From assembly GCA_934133165.1 (NCBI GenBank), contig CAKPAW010000004.1, positions 1 to 64,000 on the forward strand: a stretch of 64,000 nt of DNA, written 5' to 3'. Positions 47,701 through 55,716 of this stretch are shown piece after piece; position 1 is the stretch's first letter, and each line of letters opens with the position of its first letter. The stretch comes from an uncultured Clostridia bacterium (lineage in GTDB: Bacteria; Bacillota; Clostridia; TANB77; CAG-508). The position numbers and the translations under genes are program-made. The notes beneath the pieces are model-generated. The model made no database searches and was not told where the DNA came from. It saw nothing but the letters and a program-made list of their open reading frames with translations.

Positions 47701-49360
47701 ACAATTAGTAGAGTTAATGGAAAATGGTACAGAATTTGTATGGAGAGAATTTGGCAATGGTGCAGGTTCAGGATTACAAAAATCAGAAACACCAATTATA
47801 AACTATAGAGATTTAATACCAAACTATGAATTTTCAGATTCACATGATGGACAATATGCATTCAAGTCATTTGTACCAGGTAAATATGTAGTAAGATTCA
47901 TTTATGGAGATACAATTAAAACAGTAGCACCAAGTTCACTAGGAGGAGCAAACGAAAAATCTTATAACGGACAAGATTATAAATCTACAACATATCAAGA
48001 AGGTATTGAACAAGGTAAAGAATATGTATGGAGAAAAGCTTCTACATGGAACATGGGGCAAGAAACATTAGGCGAAGAAGTTAGAAAAGTATTAGGATAT
48101 GACAAAAATACATGTACACAAAATGAGACATTCACTTACCTTTATGATATAACAGAGTCAAATAAGAAAAATAATGTATCAGATGCAAAAGATATAGAAT
48201 CTCGTAGAAATGAAGTAATAAATTATTCAAATGTAGGAGTTACAAATTATATTGCAGAAGTATTAGCTTCTCATAAAGCAGACTATACTACAATGAATAA
48301 TAGAAATACATTACTAAAAGATTTAATGGCAAATACAAATATGAAAGCAGAAACAGGAGTAATGGTAATAGAATTAGAATATGACCAAGTAGGAAGTGAC
48401 GGAAATAAGAAAGATAATTCTTACAAAATTACAAATGTAGACTTAGGACTAGAAGAAAGAGCTAAGGCACAACTTTCAATAAACAAAGAAGTAGCAAATG
48501 TTAAACTTACATTATCTGATGGAAGAATACTATTTGATGCAAAAAATACAGCACAAAATGTATTATGGAGAAAACATGAAGCATATAAAGTAGGTTATAA
48601 TGGTAACTTAATGAAAGGTATTGAAGAAATTAGAAATAGCAACAAAAATAAAACAGGTTTAATTCAATTAAGTATGGATGAAGAATTGATGCATGGAGCA
48701 ACAATTACAATTACATACCAAGTTACAGTAACAAATGAAGGTGAAGTAGATTACAAAGATAATTGCTTCTACTATACAGGAAAAGTTAAAGACAAAAATA
48801 CAATAGTAACAACAAAAGCAGATCAAGTATTAGATTATGTTGCAAACAACTTACAATTTAATGCAAGTGAAAACAGTAATTGGAGAGTAATAAACAAAAA
48901 TGATATAGCGTCACAAGGTTTGGTAAATTCTTCACTTAAAGATGCAGTAGAGCAATATAATACAATAATAATTACTGATAATTTAGGAGTTGAATTAATA
49001 CCAACTTTATATAAAGAAAAAGTAGATAATAAAGCTACAAATAGTACAACAATACCATTAGTATTAACACAAACAATTACTTCAGAAAATAGCACAGACG
49101 ATTTGACATATAGTAATATTGTGGAAATTGTAAAAACAAGCAACATTGTAGGTAGAAGAAATGAATACTCTGTAGTTGGAAATCAAGATCCAACAAAAGC
49201 ACCACAAGAGTTAGACTCAGATAAGGCAGAAGTAGTAAAAATCTTACCACCATTTGGTGATACAGCAAGATATATTACAATAGGTGCAATTATAATAGTA
49301 GCAATTGCAGTTGGAGTTATCGGAATAATCTTCATTAAGAAAAAAATACTAGTAAAATAA
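44750..49360 (+). CDS. Giant thioester-domain surface protein B2, paralogue of B1
   Basis: The 1536-residue secreted protein has a signal peptide (about 1-27) and a shorter N-terminal thioester-like domain with candidate Cys48 (YFCKEKG) and Gln193 (IQASLW). After that it follows B1 closely: an SdrD B-like domain near 430-510, DUF11-like modules, a second Cna-B domain, and the tail ILPPFGDT, membrane segment and KKKILVK. The N-terminal 430 residues differ strongly from B1 while the rest is highly similar, so host-contact specificity probably differs. The GTG start at 44750 follows AAAGGGGTGAACC. Confidence 0.77.
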   Translation: MSKQIKLIIATIITIFTIALLAGSVSAFSPANQTPIYPQVQGGHWYFCKEKGGPIRFTQFSPSYYQETEKNNIDESAYEYAWQALHNIIKSKLKEKLIELADYAKPIPSNSIQLKDYNGDFTSEDGMDLANLLGPKVAMTPVLNPIGSATTIENTRTAYTFSSGSDVNPLNLGFKKGNYTGSESDNANESTIQASLWNDSTFNEGKILGGSSLYTEAVDYENWYKNNNIGSNYDAKINANDAQVIANRSEGTYIIGPYKVTYPEDNRFSYIEDLYVVTDKSSRVEPMEILFESKSADKPYPSTGETFFIKFSAQGNPTKAGIHIDFAYIQTSKATYQKYSGTGDIYQFYGEIKRDFDRHEYDWRETEDENGDTIKVDYGKDYYNVYGVIKLRKVGTYKAQLSAMLVTDERIWTRKSLESKIDIPQESVDLTMELGGYVWEDAKSGKESISNGKYNKDEGDRPIPNMLVTLYRQDGTQIATTRTDANGKYLFQKLDAMYQYYVKFTYNGQYYQPVTFADSTTWGTADWQVNSNAKDRKAERESYNVKFEKIGSSPANYKGANGYNKTYTKQELLSAGVIDEFGNLIGGSGAMAQYVQDCMIDAYTNADGANGLYPVKDVFVIDTFQYPSRLTPKADLLYPSAYYINLGVERREESDLAIKKDVEKVTLEINGQTHTYTYDTLENKENAENQWDISVRLSDAYYNTNYSRELYKSDYIYKAIMYGERAAELGKTKNDELQVYVTYKIMVRNQAMSIQAKVDELVDYYDQDLEYVDNRSYIEIKRGENQGKYAVKASSTSRYEQVSSETRTTIAGYDNLYVTGLDDKYLTAGQTAYVYLTFKVKKDTIDGEDWIRLDEELVSGAAIGVGKENIVEVNGYSTRYAPGTTVPNVGDVSLKSAGIVDRDSNSGNLNPSDVPKDGTIKYENFEDDTDKAPNIRVILYRNDDATRVISGSVWEDERNKTIEVTTTGDGIRNNKETLINGVTVQLVELMENGTEFVWREFGNGAGSGLQKSETPIINYRDLIPNYEFSDSHDGQYAFKSFVPGKYVVRFIYGDTIKTVAPSSLGGANEKSYNGQDYKSTTYQEGIEQGKEYVWRKASTWNMGQETLGEEVRKVLGYDKNTCTQNETFTYLYDITESNKKNNVSDAKDIESRRNEVINYSNVGVTNYIAEVLASHKADYTTMNNRNTLLKDLMANTNMKAETGVMVIELEYDQVGSDGNKKDNSYKITNVDLGLEERAKAQLSINKEVANVKLTLSDGRILFDAKNTAQNVLWRKHEAYKVGYNGNLMKGIEEIRNSNKNKTGLIQLSMDEELMHGATITITYQVTVTNEGEVDYKDNCFYYTGKVKDKNTIVTTKADQVLDYVANNLQFNASENSNWRVINKNDIASQGLVNSSLKDAVEQYNTIIITDNLGVELIPTLYKEKVDNKATNSTTIPLVLTQTITSENSTDDLTYSNIVEIVKTSNIVGRRNEYSVVGNQDPTKAPQELDSDKAEVVKILPPFGDTARYITIGAIIIVAIAVGVIGIIFIKKKILVK

Positions 49361-49366
49361 TATGAC

Positions 49367-49405
49367 AAAAATAGTTGGTTTTTAGCTAAAAACCAACTAT
49401 TTTTT
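49367..49405 (+). terminator. Terminator after B2
   Basis: AAAAATAGTTGGTTTTT and its complement form a perfect 17-bp stem around AGCT, ending in a T-run. Confidence 0.9.
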
Positions 49406-49416
49406 GTTGTAAATTA

Positions 49417-49445
49417 TTGACATTTTTTGATAAAAATGATAGTAT
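49417..49445 (+). promoter_or_regulatory. Promoter of the PT-rich membrane protein gene
   Basis: TTGACA at 49417-49422 and TAGTAT at 49440-49445 are 17 bp apart. The position behind the B gene matches the L1/L2 promoters. Confidence 0.7.
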
Positions 49446-49507
49446 TTTTTACATAAGTAACCAATATGTCAATTAATTATTTCAACTTTAATAAGGAGGA
49501 AAAAAGT

Positions 49508-50302
49508 ATGAAAGAGAATGAAAAATTGCGGTTAGAAGAGGATGTAAGAGAGAATGCTAACTCGCAGGAAGAGAAAACTACAACTGAAGAAGGTAAGAAA
49601 GACCAAACTGAAGTAGCTGAAGAGAAAGAAGTCAATGAGCCTAATTCGGAAGAAAAAAAGAAAGAAGGAGAAGAGGGCGAAAATGAAGAAAAAGAAAACT
49701 CTTCAACGCGGAAAATCCTAATTTTCAGTATTGTAGGCGTGGTAGCCGTAGCACTTGTAATTGTTTTGTGCATTGTATTTGCAAATTCTGCACGAAAAGA
49801 AAAACAGGAAGAAGTGATTAATCAACAAACAGCTATTGAAGAGGAGGCTGAAGAACAGACCACAATTATCGAAGAAGTAGCTGAGGTTGAAGCAGAAAGT
49901 ACGCCGGAGCCAACAGCAGAACCTACAACAGAACCTACACCTGAGCCTACGTCAGAGCCAGTAGAAATGGTATCTTGGGAAGAGTGGGCATCACAACCTG
50001 GTGAAGAAGAGCCTCATTTGGTAGTATGGAATGAAGAAGAGGGTAAGCAGCTAATCATTGAGCCAGACTCAACATATACTATGGAAGATGGAGATAAATT
50101 AGCCGTATCAGCATCAATGTCAATTGAGAATCTAAATGAGATGTCAGCAGTTGTTATTATAAAAGAGGGAGATTTCACAAAGCAAAATATAGTAGCAACA
50201 GATTATGGTCAATATTGGGAAATTGACATTCAAAAGGAAGGAAAAAATAAAATAGACTACGAGTTTAAAGGTGAAGAATATGGCTATATAGTAGTAAAAT
50301 AG
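49508..50302 (+). CDS. PT-rich membrane-anchored surface protein L3
   Basis: The 264-residue product has a highly acidic cytosolic N-terminus (1-65), one membrane segment (about 70-92), a PEPT-repeat linker (about 130-155) and an extracellular domain related to that of L1/L2 (EEPHLVVWNEEEGKQLIIEPDS). It replaces the lipoprotein anchor with a transmembrane one. In-frame CGG occurs at codons 8 and 68. A +1 shift at codon 8 (TTG CGG TTA G) gives GGT TAG at once. The start is ATG 49508 behind AAGGAGG. The function is unknown; the conserved position after the B genes suggests a partner role. Confidence 0.68.
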   Translation: MKENEKLRLEEDVRENANSQEEKTTTEEGKKDQTEVAEEKEVNEPNSEEKKKEGEEGENEEKENSSTRKILIFSIVGVVAVALVIVLCIVFANSARKEKQEEVINQQTAIEEEAEEQTTIIEEVAEVEAESTPEPTAEPTTEPTPEPTSEPVEMVSWEEWASQPGEEEPHLVVWNEEEGKQLIIEPDSTYTMEDGDKLAVSASMSIENLNEMSAVVIIKEGDFTKQNIVATDYGQYWEIDIQKEGKNKIDYEFKGEEYGYIVVK

Positions 50303-50359
50303 GAAAATATTATTTTTCATACTAAAACTAAATATTGCAAAAGCTATAATTTAGCTTGC

Positions 50360-50393
50360 AAAAAAAGGGCAACTTTTATAGTTGTCCTTTTTT
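50360..50393 (+). terminator. Terminator after L3
   Basis: AAAAAAGGGCAAC pairs with GTTGTCCTTTTTT around TTTTATA. Confidence 0.85.
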
Positions 50394-50400
50394 GTATTTT

Positions 50401-50514
50401 AATTTTCTCATTTATTGGTAGAGAAACACCTGATTTATAATTTTCTCACTTTATGGTGGTGAAACACCAGATTAATAATTTTCTCATTTATTGGTAGAGA
50501 ATCACCTGATTTTG
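50401..50514. repeat. Three tandem 38-bp repeats
   Basis: Units at 50401-50438, 50439-50476 and 50477-50514 each begin AATTTTCTCA and end CACC-GATT-AT or close variants. Units 1 and 3 are nearly identical and can fold TTTCTC/GAGAAA, and unit 2 differs mainly in the middle. No spacers separate the units, so this is not a CRISPR array. Confidence 0.8.
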
Positions 50515-50865
50515 TTTGTGTAATATACTTCTCTTATAGAAGTATATTCATTATATATTTTTTTATTATCTATGTCAATACTTTTTATGTAAATTCAGCA
50601 AAAATTTAATTCATAAATTTTCAAAATGTTTTTACTATAGAATTTTCCTACAAACTATTGTATTTTATACCATTTTACGATAAAATAAACAGAAACAAAT
50701 GAGAAATAAAAAATAAAAAAGAAATAATATAAAAAAATATATCACAAGTTGTAAAAAACTTTTTTAATTTTCGTATCTAAAACGACAAATAATTAATTTT
50801 TTTTATACTAAAATAGGACAAGCAAAACAAAAACGAATAATTAAAAAAGTATGAGGTGGTAAAGG

Positions 50866-53358
50866 ATGTTTCAAAATATAGCAAGGGATTTTGAAGAGAA
50901 CCAAAATTCCTATGAGGATGTTGAATTAAATAAAAAAGAAAAGATAAAAGAAGCAATAAAAAAATGCGTATCTAAAAAAATGATAATGGTATACATTGTA
51001 TCTTTCTTACTTTCATGTGTTAGTTTTAATATAAACAAAGAACTAGCACCTTTTGGAATAGCAATACTAGTAGCAATTTTAAGTAATTGTATTCCAATAG
51101 GAATAGCAAGTATATTTGTAATAACAGGAACTAGCATTTGTTTTGGTGGGTCATCAACTTTAAATTTACTATTAACGCTATTTTTAGTATTTGTTAGTAT
51201 CTTAATAAAATCACCAAAATATGAAGAAGAAAAAGGCGAAAAGAGAAAACTAGGTTTACGTTTATTTATAAGTTGTTTATTAGTGCAAGTAGTACCATTA
51301 TTTTTTAAACAAATAGTAATATACGACTTATTATTTGCAGTTATTTATAGCATAGCAGCTTTCATATTTTATAAAATATTCTCTAATAGTATAGATATAA
51401 TTACAAATATAGGAGAAAAAAGAGCATATTCTATTGAAGAGGTAATGGGAGCAAGCTTAATGTTAGCCATTTGTGTATGTGCAATAGGAGATGTAAATGT
51501 ATTTGGATTTAGTGTTAGAAATATTTTATGCATCCTAGTAGTACTAGTAATGGGCTGGAAAAACGGTATTTTAGTAGGGGCGACTTCAGGAGTTACTATA
51601 GGTAGTGTAGTAGGAATTATTGGAGGAGGAGAACCTATAATAATTGCTACATATGCGCTTTCAGGAATGATAGCAGGAATATTTAATCGTTTAGGAAAAA
51701 TAGGAGTAATAATAGGCTTTGTATTAGGAAATGTACTTCTTACATATGTTTCAAATGGAAATACATCTTCTATAATAGCTTTCCAAGAAATATTAATTGC
51801 TTCATTAGGATTACTTGCAGTACCTAAAAACGTAAAAATAGATATAGAAGATTTATATGGAAAAGTAAAATTATTGCCAGATGGGGCAGATAGAACTTTA
51901 GAAGAAAATAAAGATACAATCTACAAATTAAATAGCATGTCTGAAACAATATATGAAATGTCAAAAACATATAAAGAAGCAGCAGCTACAATAGTAGATG
52001 AAGAAGAACTTAAAAAACAAGAAGAAGACAATTTAAGTATTTTCGAAAGAGAGTTAGAAAACAATTTAGAAGGTTTAGAAGAAAATATATTATTTGATGA
52101 TATATATTCACCAGAAGATAATTTAATAGAAGATATATTTAATTTATTATTAGATAATGAAAGAATTAACAGAAGAGACTTGTTAGATGTTTTGGCTGCT
52201 CATAATAATTATATAATTGGATATGAAAAAGATTATATAAGTGATGATGTAGAAAAAGACATAGAGCAAATGGTAAAAATAATTAACTATTCATATAAAG
52301 TTAGTAAACTAAATTTTATATGGAAGAAAAAATTAGATGAAAATAAAAAAGCAGTATCTAGTCAATTAGAAGAAGTTTCAAAAGCAATAGGAAATTTAGC
52401 AGATCAAATAGATGCTAAAGAAAATGATCCTTTTGCAAAACAAAAAGAAGAAATTAAATTATTATTAAAAGAAAAAGATATAGAAATTCAAAATATAAAT
52501 TACAAAAAAGAACCATCAGGAAGAATAGAGGTTACATTATACACACCTTCTTGTGAAAATGTGGAAAATCCAACCTGTGATATAAAGAAAATGGCAAGAA
52601 TTATATCTAAAGTTTGCGAAGAGAACATGATTTTACAAAAACAAGAATGTGCATTAAGAAAAAAAGTTCCAAATTGTATGTATACATTCATATCTGAGGA
52701 CAAACAACAACTTAGAATAGGGATTGCAAAAACGACTAAAGCAGATTCAACTATGTCAGGAGATACAAGTATACAAACAAAATTAGAAGACGGAAAATAT
52801 TTGTTAGCAATTAGTGACGGAATGGGCTCTGGAAAAGAAGCAAGAAAAGCAAGCAAAACAGCAATAGCAATGTTAGATAGACTTCTTACATCAGGATTTG
52901 ATAAAAATTCATCTTTAAGAATGATAAATTCAACATTAAATGCTATAGGCCAAGAAGATATGTATGCTACATTAGATATAGCAATTTTAGACTTATATGC
53001 AGGAAATTTAGAATTCATAAAAAACGGAGCATGCCCTACATACGTTAAAAATAGAAGAAATGTAGAAGTACTAAAATCAGTAAGTTTACCTACAGGAATA
53101 TTAAATGACATAGATTTAGTAGTATATGACAAAGACTTACAAGATGGAGACATTTTAGTGATGTGTAGCGACGGAATATTAGAGTCATCTGAAGAATATA
53201 CAAATAAAGAATTATGGTTGAAATTCTTGTTAGAAGAAATAGAAACAGAAGACGTGCAAAAAATTGCAGACATAATTTTACAAGAAGCAATAGACAATAA
53301 CTACGGAAAACCAAAGGATGACATGACAGTTATAGTAGCTAGAGTAAATAATAAATAA
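50866..53358 (+). CDS. spoIIE: Stage II sporulation protein E (PP2C phosphatase)
   Basis: The 830-residue product has a cytosolic start, about ten membrane segments (about 40-320), a coiled central region that interacts with FtsZ in relatives, and a C-terminal PP2C phosphatase domain from about 620 with D651-G-M-G-S-G and SDGILES motifs. It dephosphorylates SpoIIAA to release sigma F in the forespore. Length matches the family. The ATG follows GAGGTGGTAAAGG. This firmly marks the organism as a spore former. Confidence 0.93.
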   Translation: MFQNIARDFEENQNSYEDVELNKKEKIKEAIKKCVSKKMIMVYIVSFLLSCVSFNINKELAPFGIAILVAILSNCIPIGIASIFVITGTSICFGGSSTLNLLLTLFLVFVSILIKSPKYEEEKGEKRKLGLRLFISCLLVQVVPLFFKQIVIYDLLFAVIYSIAAFIFYKIFSNSIDIITNIGEKRAYSIEEVMGASLMLAICVCAIGDVNVFGFSVRNILCILVVLVMGWKNGILVGATSGVTIGSVVGIIGGGEPIIIATYALSGMIAGIFNRLGKIGVIIGFVLGNVLLTYVSNGNTSSIIAFQEILIASLGLLAVPKNVKIDIEDLYGKVKLLPDGADRTLEENKDTIYKLNSMSETIYEMSKTYKEAAATIVDEEELKKQEEDNLSIFERELENNLEGLEENILFDDIYSPEDNLIEDIFNLLLDNERINRRDLLDVLAAHNNYIIGYEKDYISDDVEKDIEQMVKIINYSYKVSKLNFIWKKKLDENKKAVSSQLEEVSKAIGNLADQIDAKENDPFAKQKEEIKLLLKEKDIEIQNINYKKEPSGRIEVTLYTPSCENVENPTCDIKKMARIISKVCEENMILQKQECALRKKVPNCMYTFISEDKQQLRIGIAKTTKADSTMSGDTSIQTKLEDGKYLLAISDGMGSGKEARKASKTAIAMLDRLLTSGFDKNSSLRMINSTLNAIGQEDMYATLDIAILDLYAGNLEFIKNGACPTYVKNRRNVEVLKSVSLPTGILNDIDLVVYDKDLQDGDILVMCSDGILESSEEYTNKELWLKFLLEEIETEDVQKIADIILQEAIDNNYGKPKDDMTVIVARVNNK

Positions 53359-53386
53359 AAAACAGGGTGTAAAACCTTGTTTTTTT
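53357..53386 (+). terminator. Terminator after spoIIE
   Basis: AAAAACAGGG pairs with CCTTGTTTTT (one G-U) around a TGTAAAA loop, followed by T residues. Confidence 0.8.
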
Positions 53387-53445
53387 ATGTCAAAATATGT
53401 TATAGTATAAAAAGAAAATCCTAAAAATAACAAGGAGATATAAAT

Positions 53446-54963
53446 ATGAGTAGAGGTAAAAGATATAACAATGACGAAAGAAAATTAAATATGAAAAAAG
53501 TATTTGCAGTAATTATAGCAATAATTGTTATAGCGATGTTTTTTATAGGAATGAAAGAATTATTAAAAGGAAGCCCAAAGACAAATGAAAAGACATTTGC
53601 TTTAGCATATTATACTTTATATGAAAACGAAAAATGGGGAGTAATAGATACAAGAGGAAATATAGTTATTAAACCAGAATATGAAGAAATGATTGTAATT
53701 CCAGATAATACAAAGCCAGTATTTATTTGTATGGAAAATGTAGACTATACAAACAATACATTTAAAACAAAAGCAATAGACGAAAAGGGAAAACAACTAT
53801 TTACAAACTATGAAAAAGTAGAAGTAATATACAATCATGATGAGAATAATAATATATGGTATGAAAGCAATATATTAAAAGTACAAAAAGACGGAAAATA
53901 TGGTTTAATAAATTTAGACGAAAAAGAAATATTAGCTTGTACAGAAGACAATATAGAACCAATGTTAGGTACAAAATCAGTATACATTACAACTGCTAAT
54001 GGCAAAAAAGGATTAGTAGACAACATGGGCAAAGTAATAATTGAAAACAATTATACAGAAATAAGTGCTCTTACAAGTAAATATTCAAATGGATTTATTG
54101 TAAAAAATGAACAAGGAAAATATGGAGTAATCAACAATGATAAAACAATAGCGCTAGAAGAAAAATATGATGAAATAAGTCCTGTTAGCGAAAATAAAAT
54201 GTATGTTGTAAAAGAAGGTTCAGATTCTAAAATAGTAAATACAAATGGAGAAGAATTTTTAGTAAACGCATTTGAAGAAGTAAAACAAATAAATACAGAT
54301 AATATAGTAGTAAAAGTAAATGGAAAATATGGAGTAAAAACAATAAATGGAGTAGAAAAAATACCTGCAACATATGATGATTTAACATATACATTCGACG
54401 ATTACTACATTGCAAAAAAAGAAGGAAAATATGGAATAGTTAATGAGAAAAACGAAGAAAAACTTTCATTCAATTATACATATATAAAATATCTAGACAC
54501 TATAGGAATATTACAAGCAGAAACAGAAAATATGGAATCAGAGTTATTAGATCGAAACTTAAAAGTTAAAGTTAAGGGAATAATAGCACAAATAAATGAC
54601 GATAAAAATTACATAAGAGTTAGAGAAAATGACACATATAAATACTATAACTTCAAATTAGAACAAAAAGAAAGCAAAGAAATACTTGCAACAAATACAA
54701 TATTCTTAAGCAAAAAAGATGGAAAATACGGATATGTAAACGATAAAGGTATAGTTGTAGTAGATTATCAATACGAAGATGCAACAGAACAAAATAAATA
54801 TGGATATGTTGCAGTAAAAAAAGACGGAAAATGGGGCTGCTTAGATGCTAAAGGAAATGTAGTAGTAGAATGTACTAACACATTAGATGATGTTCTAGTA
54901 GTAGACTTCATTGGCAAATGGCATTTAGCAACAGACATCAATGCAAACTATTATACAAAATAA
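53446..54963 (+). CDS. Membrane-anchored WG-repeat protein
   Basis: The 505-residue product has one N-terminal membrane anchor (about 17-37) and about eight WG-type beta repeats (KWGVIDTRGNIVIKPEY, KYGLINLDEKEI, KKGLVDNMGKVIIE and so on, ending KWGCLDAKGNVVVE). WG repeats form beta-propeller-like or solenoid binding surfaces, and most bacterial members have no assigned role. AAGGAGATATAAAT precedes the ATG. It follows spoIIE after a terminator and is probably its own unit. Confidence 0.83.
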   Translation: MSRGKRYNNDERKLNMKKVFAVIIAIIVIAMFFIGMKELLKGSPKTNEKTFALAYYTLYENEKWGVIDTRGNIVIKPEYEEMIVIPDNTKPVFICMENVDYTNNTFKTKAIDEKGKQLFTNYEKVEVIYNHDENNNIWYESNILKVQKDGKYGLINLDEKEILACTEDNIEPMLGTKSVYITTANGKKGLVDNMGKVIIENNYTEISALTSKYSNGFIVKNEQGKYGVINNDKTIALEEKYDEISPVSENKMYVVKEGSDSKIVNTNGEEFLVNAFEEVKQINTDNIVVKVNGKYGVKTINGVEKIPATYDDLTYTFDDYYIAKKEGKYGIVNEKNEEKLSFNYTYIKYLDTIGILQAETENMESELLDRNLKVKVKGIIAQINDDKNYIRVRENDTYKYYNFKLEQKESKEILATNTIFLSKKDGKYGYVNDKGIVVVDYQYEDATEQNKYGYVAVKKDGKWGCLDAKGNVVVECTNTLDDVLVVDFIGKWHLATDINANYYTK

Positions 54964-54967
54964 AACA

Positions 54968-55020
54968 ACACTCCTTTTGGGACGTTTCCTTTTGGTTAAT
55001 CTGTCCCTTTTGGAGTGCTT
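54968..55020 (+). terminator. GGGACGTTT hairpin repeat acting as terminator, copy 2
   Basis: ACTCC...GGGAC pairs with GTCCC...GGAGT, with a TTTT/TTTT internal loop, and is followed by CTTTTT. The core at 54979-55012 matches the repeat at 10687-10720. Confidence 0.75.
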
Positions 55021-55207
55021 TTTAAATGTGGCAATAGGGATGCCCCTTTTTGACACTTTTAGCATTACATGGAACATTATTTAAGAATTTAAAATATGTT
55101 AATAAAACATAAGTTTTTAGTGAGATTGGGACTTAAAATATAAATTTTTAAACTACAAAATTAATTATAAAAAGTTATTATATATTATGAATAGCGAGGA
55201 GAAAAAA

Positions 55208-55576
55208 TTGAAAATAAATTGTGGTACAGACATAATAGAAGTCTGCAGAATAAAAGAAAGTATAGAAAGAAAGGGAGACAACTTCCTAAATAAAATATAT
55301 ACAGAAAAAGAAATAGAATATTGCAATAGTAAGAATAATATGAAATATCAACATTTTGCAGCTAGATTTGCGGCAAAAGAAGCAATATTTAAAGCAATTT
55401 CAAATATTTTAAAAGATAAATATGAAATAACATGGAAAGATGTAGAAATATTAAATGACGAAAATGGTAGACCATATGTGCATTTTTTAAACAATGATTA
55501 TAACATAAAACAAATAGATATTAGTATTTCACATTTAAAAGAATATGCAATTGCTAATTGTATAATAGTGTTTTAA
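55208..55576 (+). CDS. acpS: Holo-[acyl-carrier-protein] synthase
   Basis: The 122-residue product transfers phosphopantetheine from CoA to acyl carrier protein. GTDIIEVCRI at the start and FAARFAAKEAIFKAI near 50-64 are the two conserved motifs, with Asp and Glu as metal ligands, and the C-terminal SISHLKEYAIA is also typical. The GAGGAG at 55196-55201 supports the TTG start at 55208; the in-frame ATG at 55187 lies upstream of that site and is unlikely to be used. Confidence 0.9.
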   Translation: MKINCGTDIIEVCRIKESIERKGDNFLNKIYTEKEIEYCNSKNNMKYQHFAARFAAKEAIFKAISNILKDKYEITWKDVEILNDENGRPYVHFLNNDYNIKQIDISISHLKEYAIANCIIVF

Positions 55577-55716
55577 AGAAAAGTATTACAAAAATAAATG
55601 GATAGAAACTAAAACCAACTTGAATAAAATAATTTCAAAATAATTAAAAGCGAAAAGATTAAATATAAAGGAAAGGAGAAACTTGTATAATTATTATACG
55701 AGAAGTAGAAATTTAA

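Larger units (their letters stand above)
50303..50865. other. 563-bp intergenic region upstream of spoIIE
   Basis: It holds the L3 terminator (50360-50393), a triple 38-bp tandem repeat (50401-50514) and an AT-rich spoIIE leader with TATACT at 50804-50809. No open frame with a ribosome site is present. Confidence 0.6.

Noticed and set aside
50401..50514. CRISPR array
   Set aside because: Units are adjacent with no unique spacers, there are only three, and no cas genes are present.
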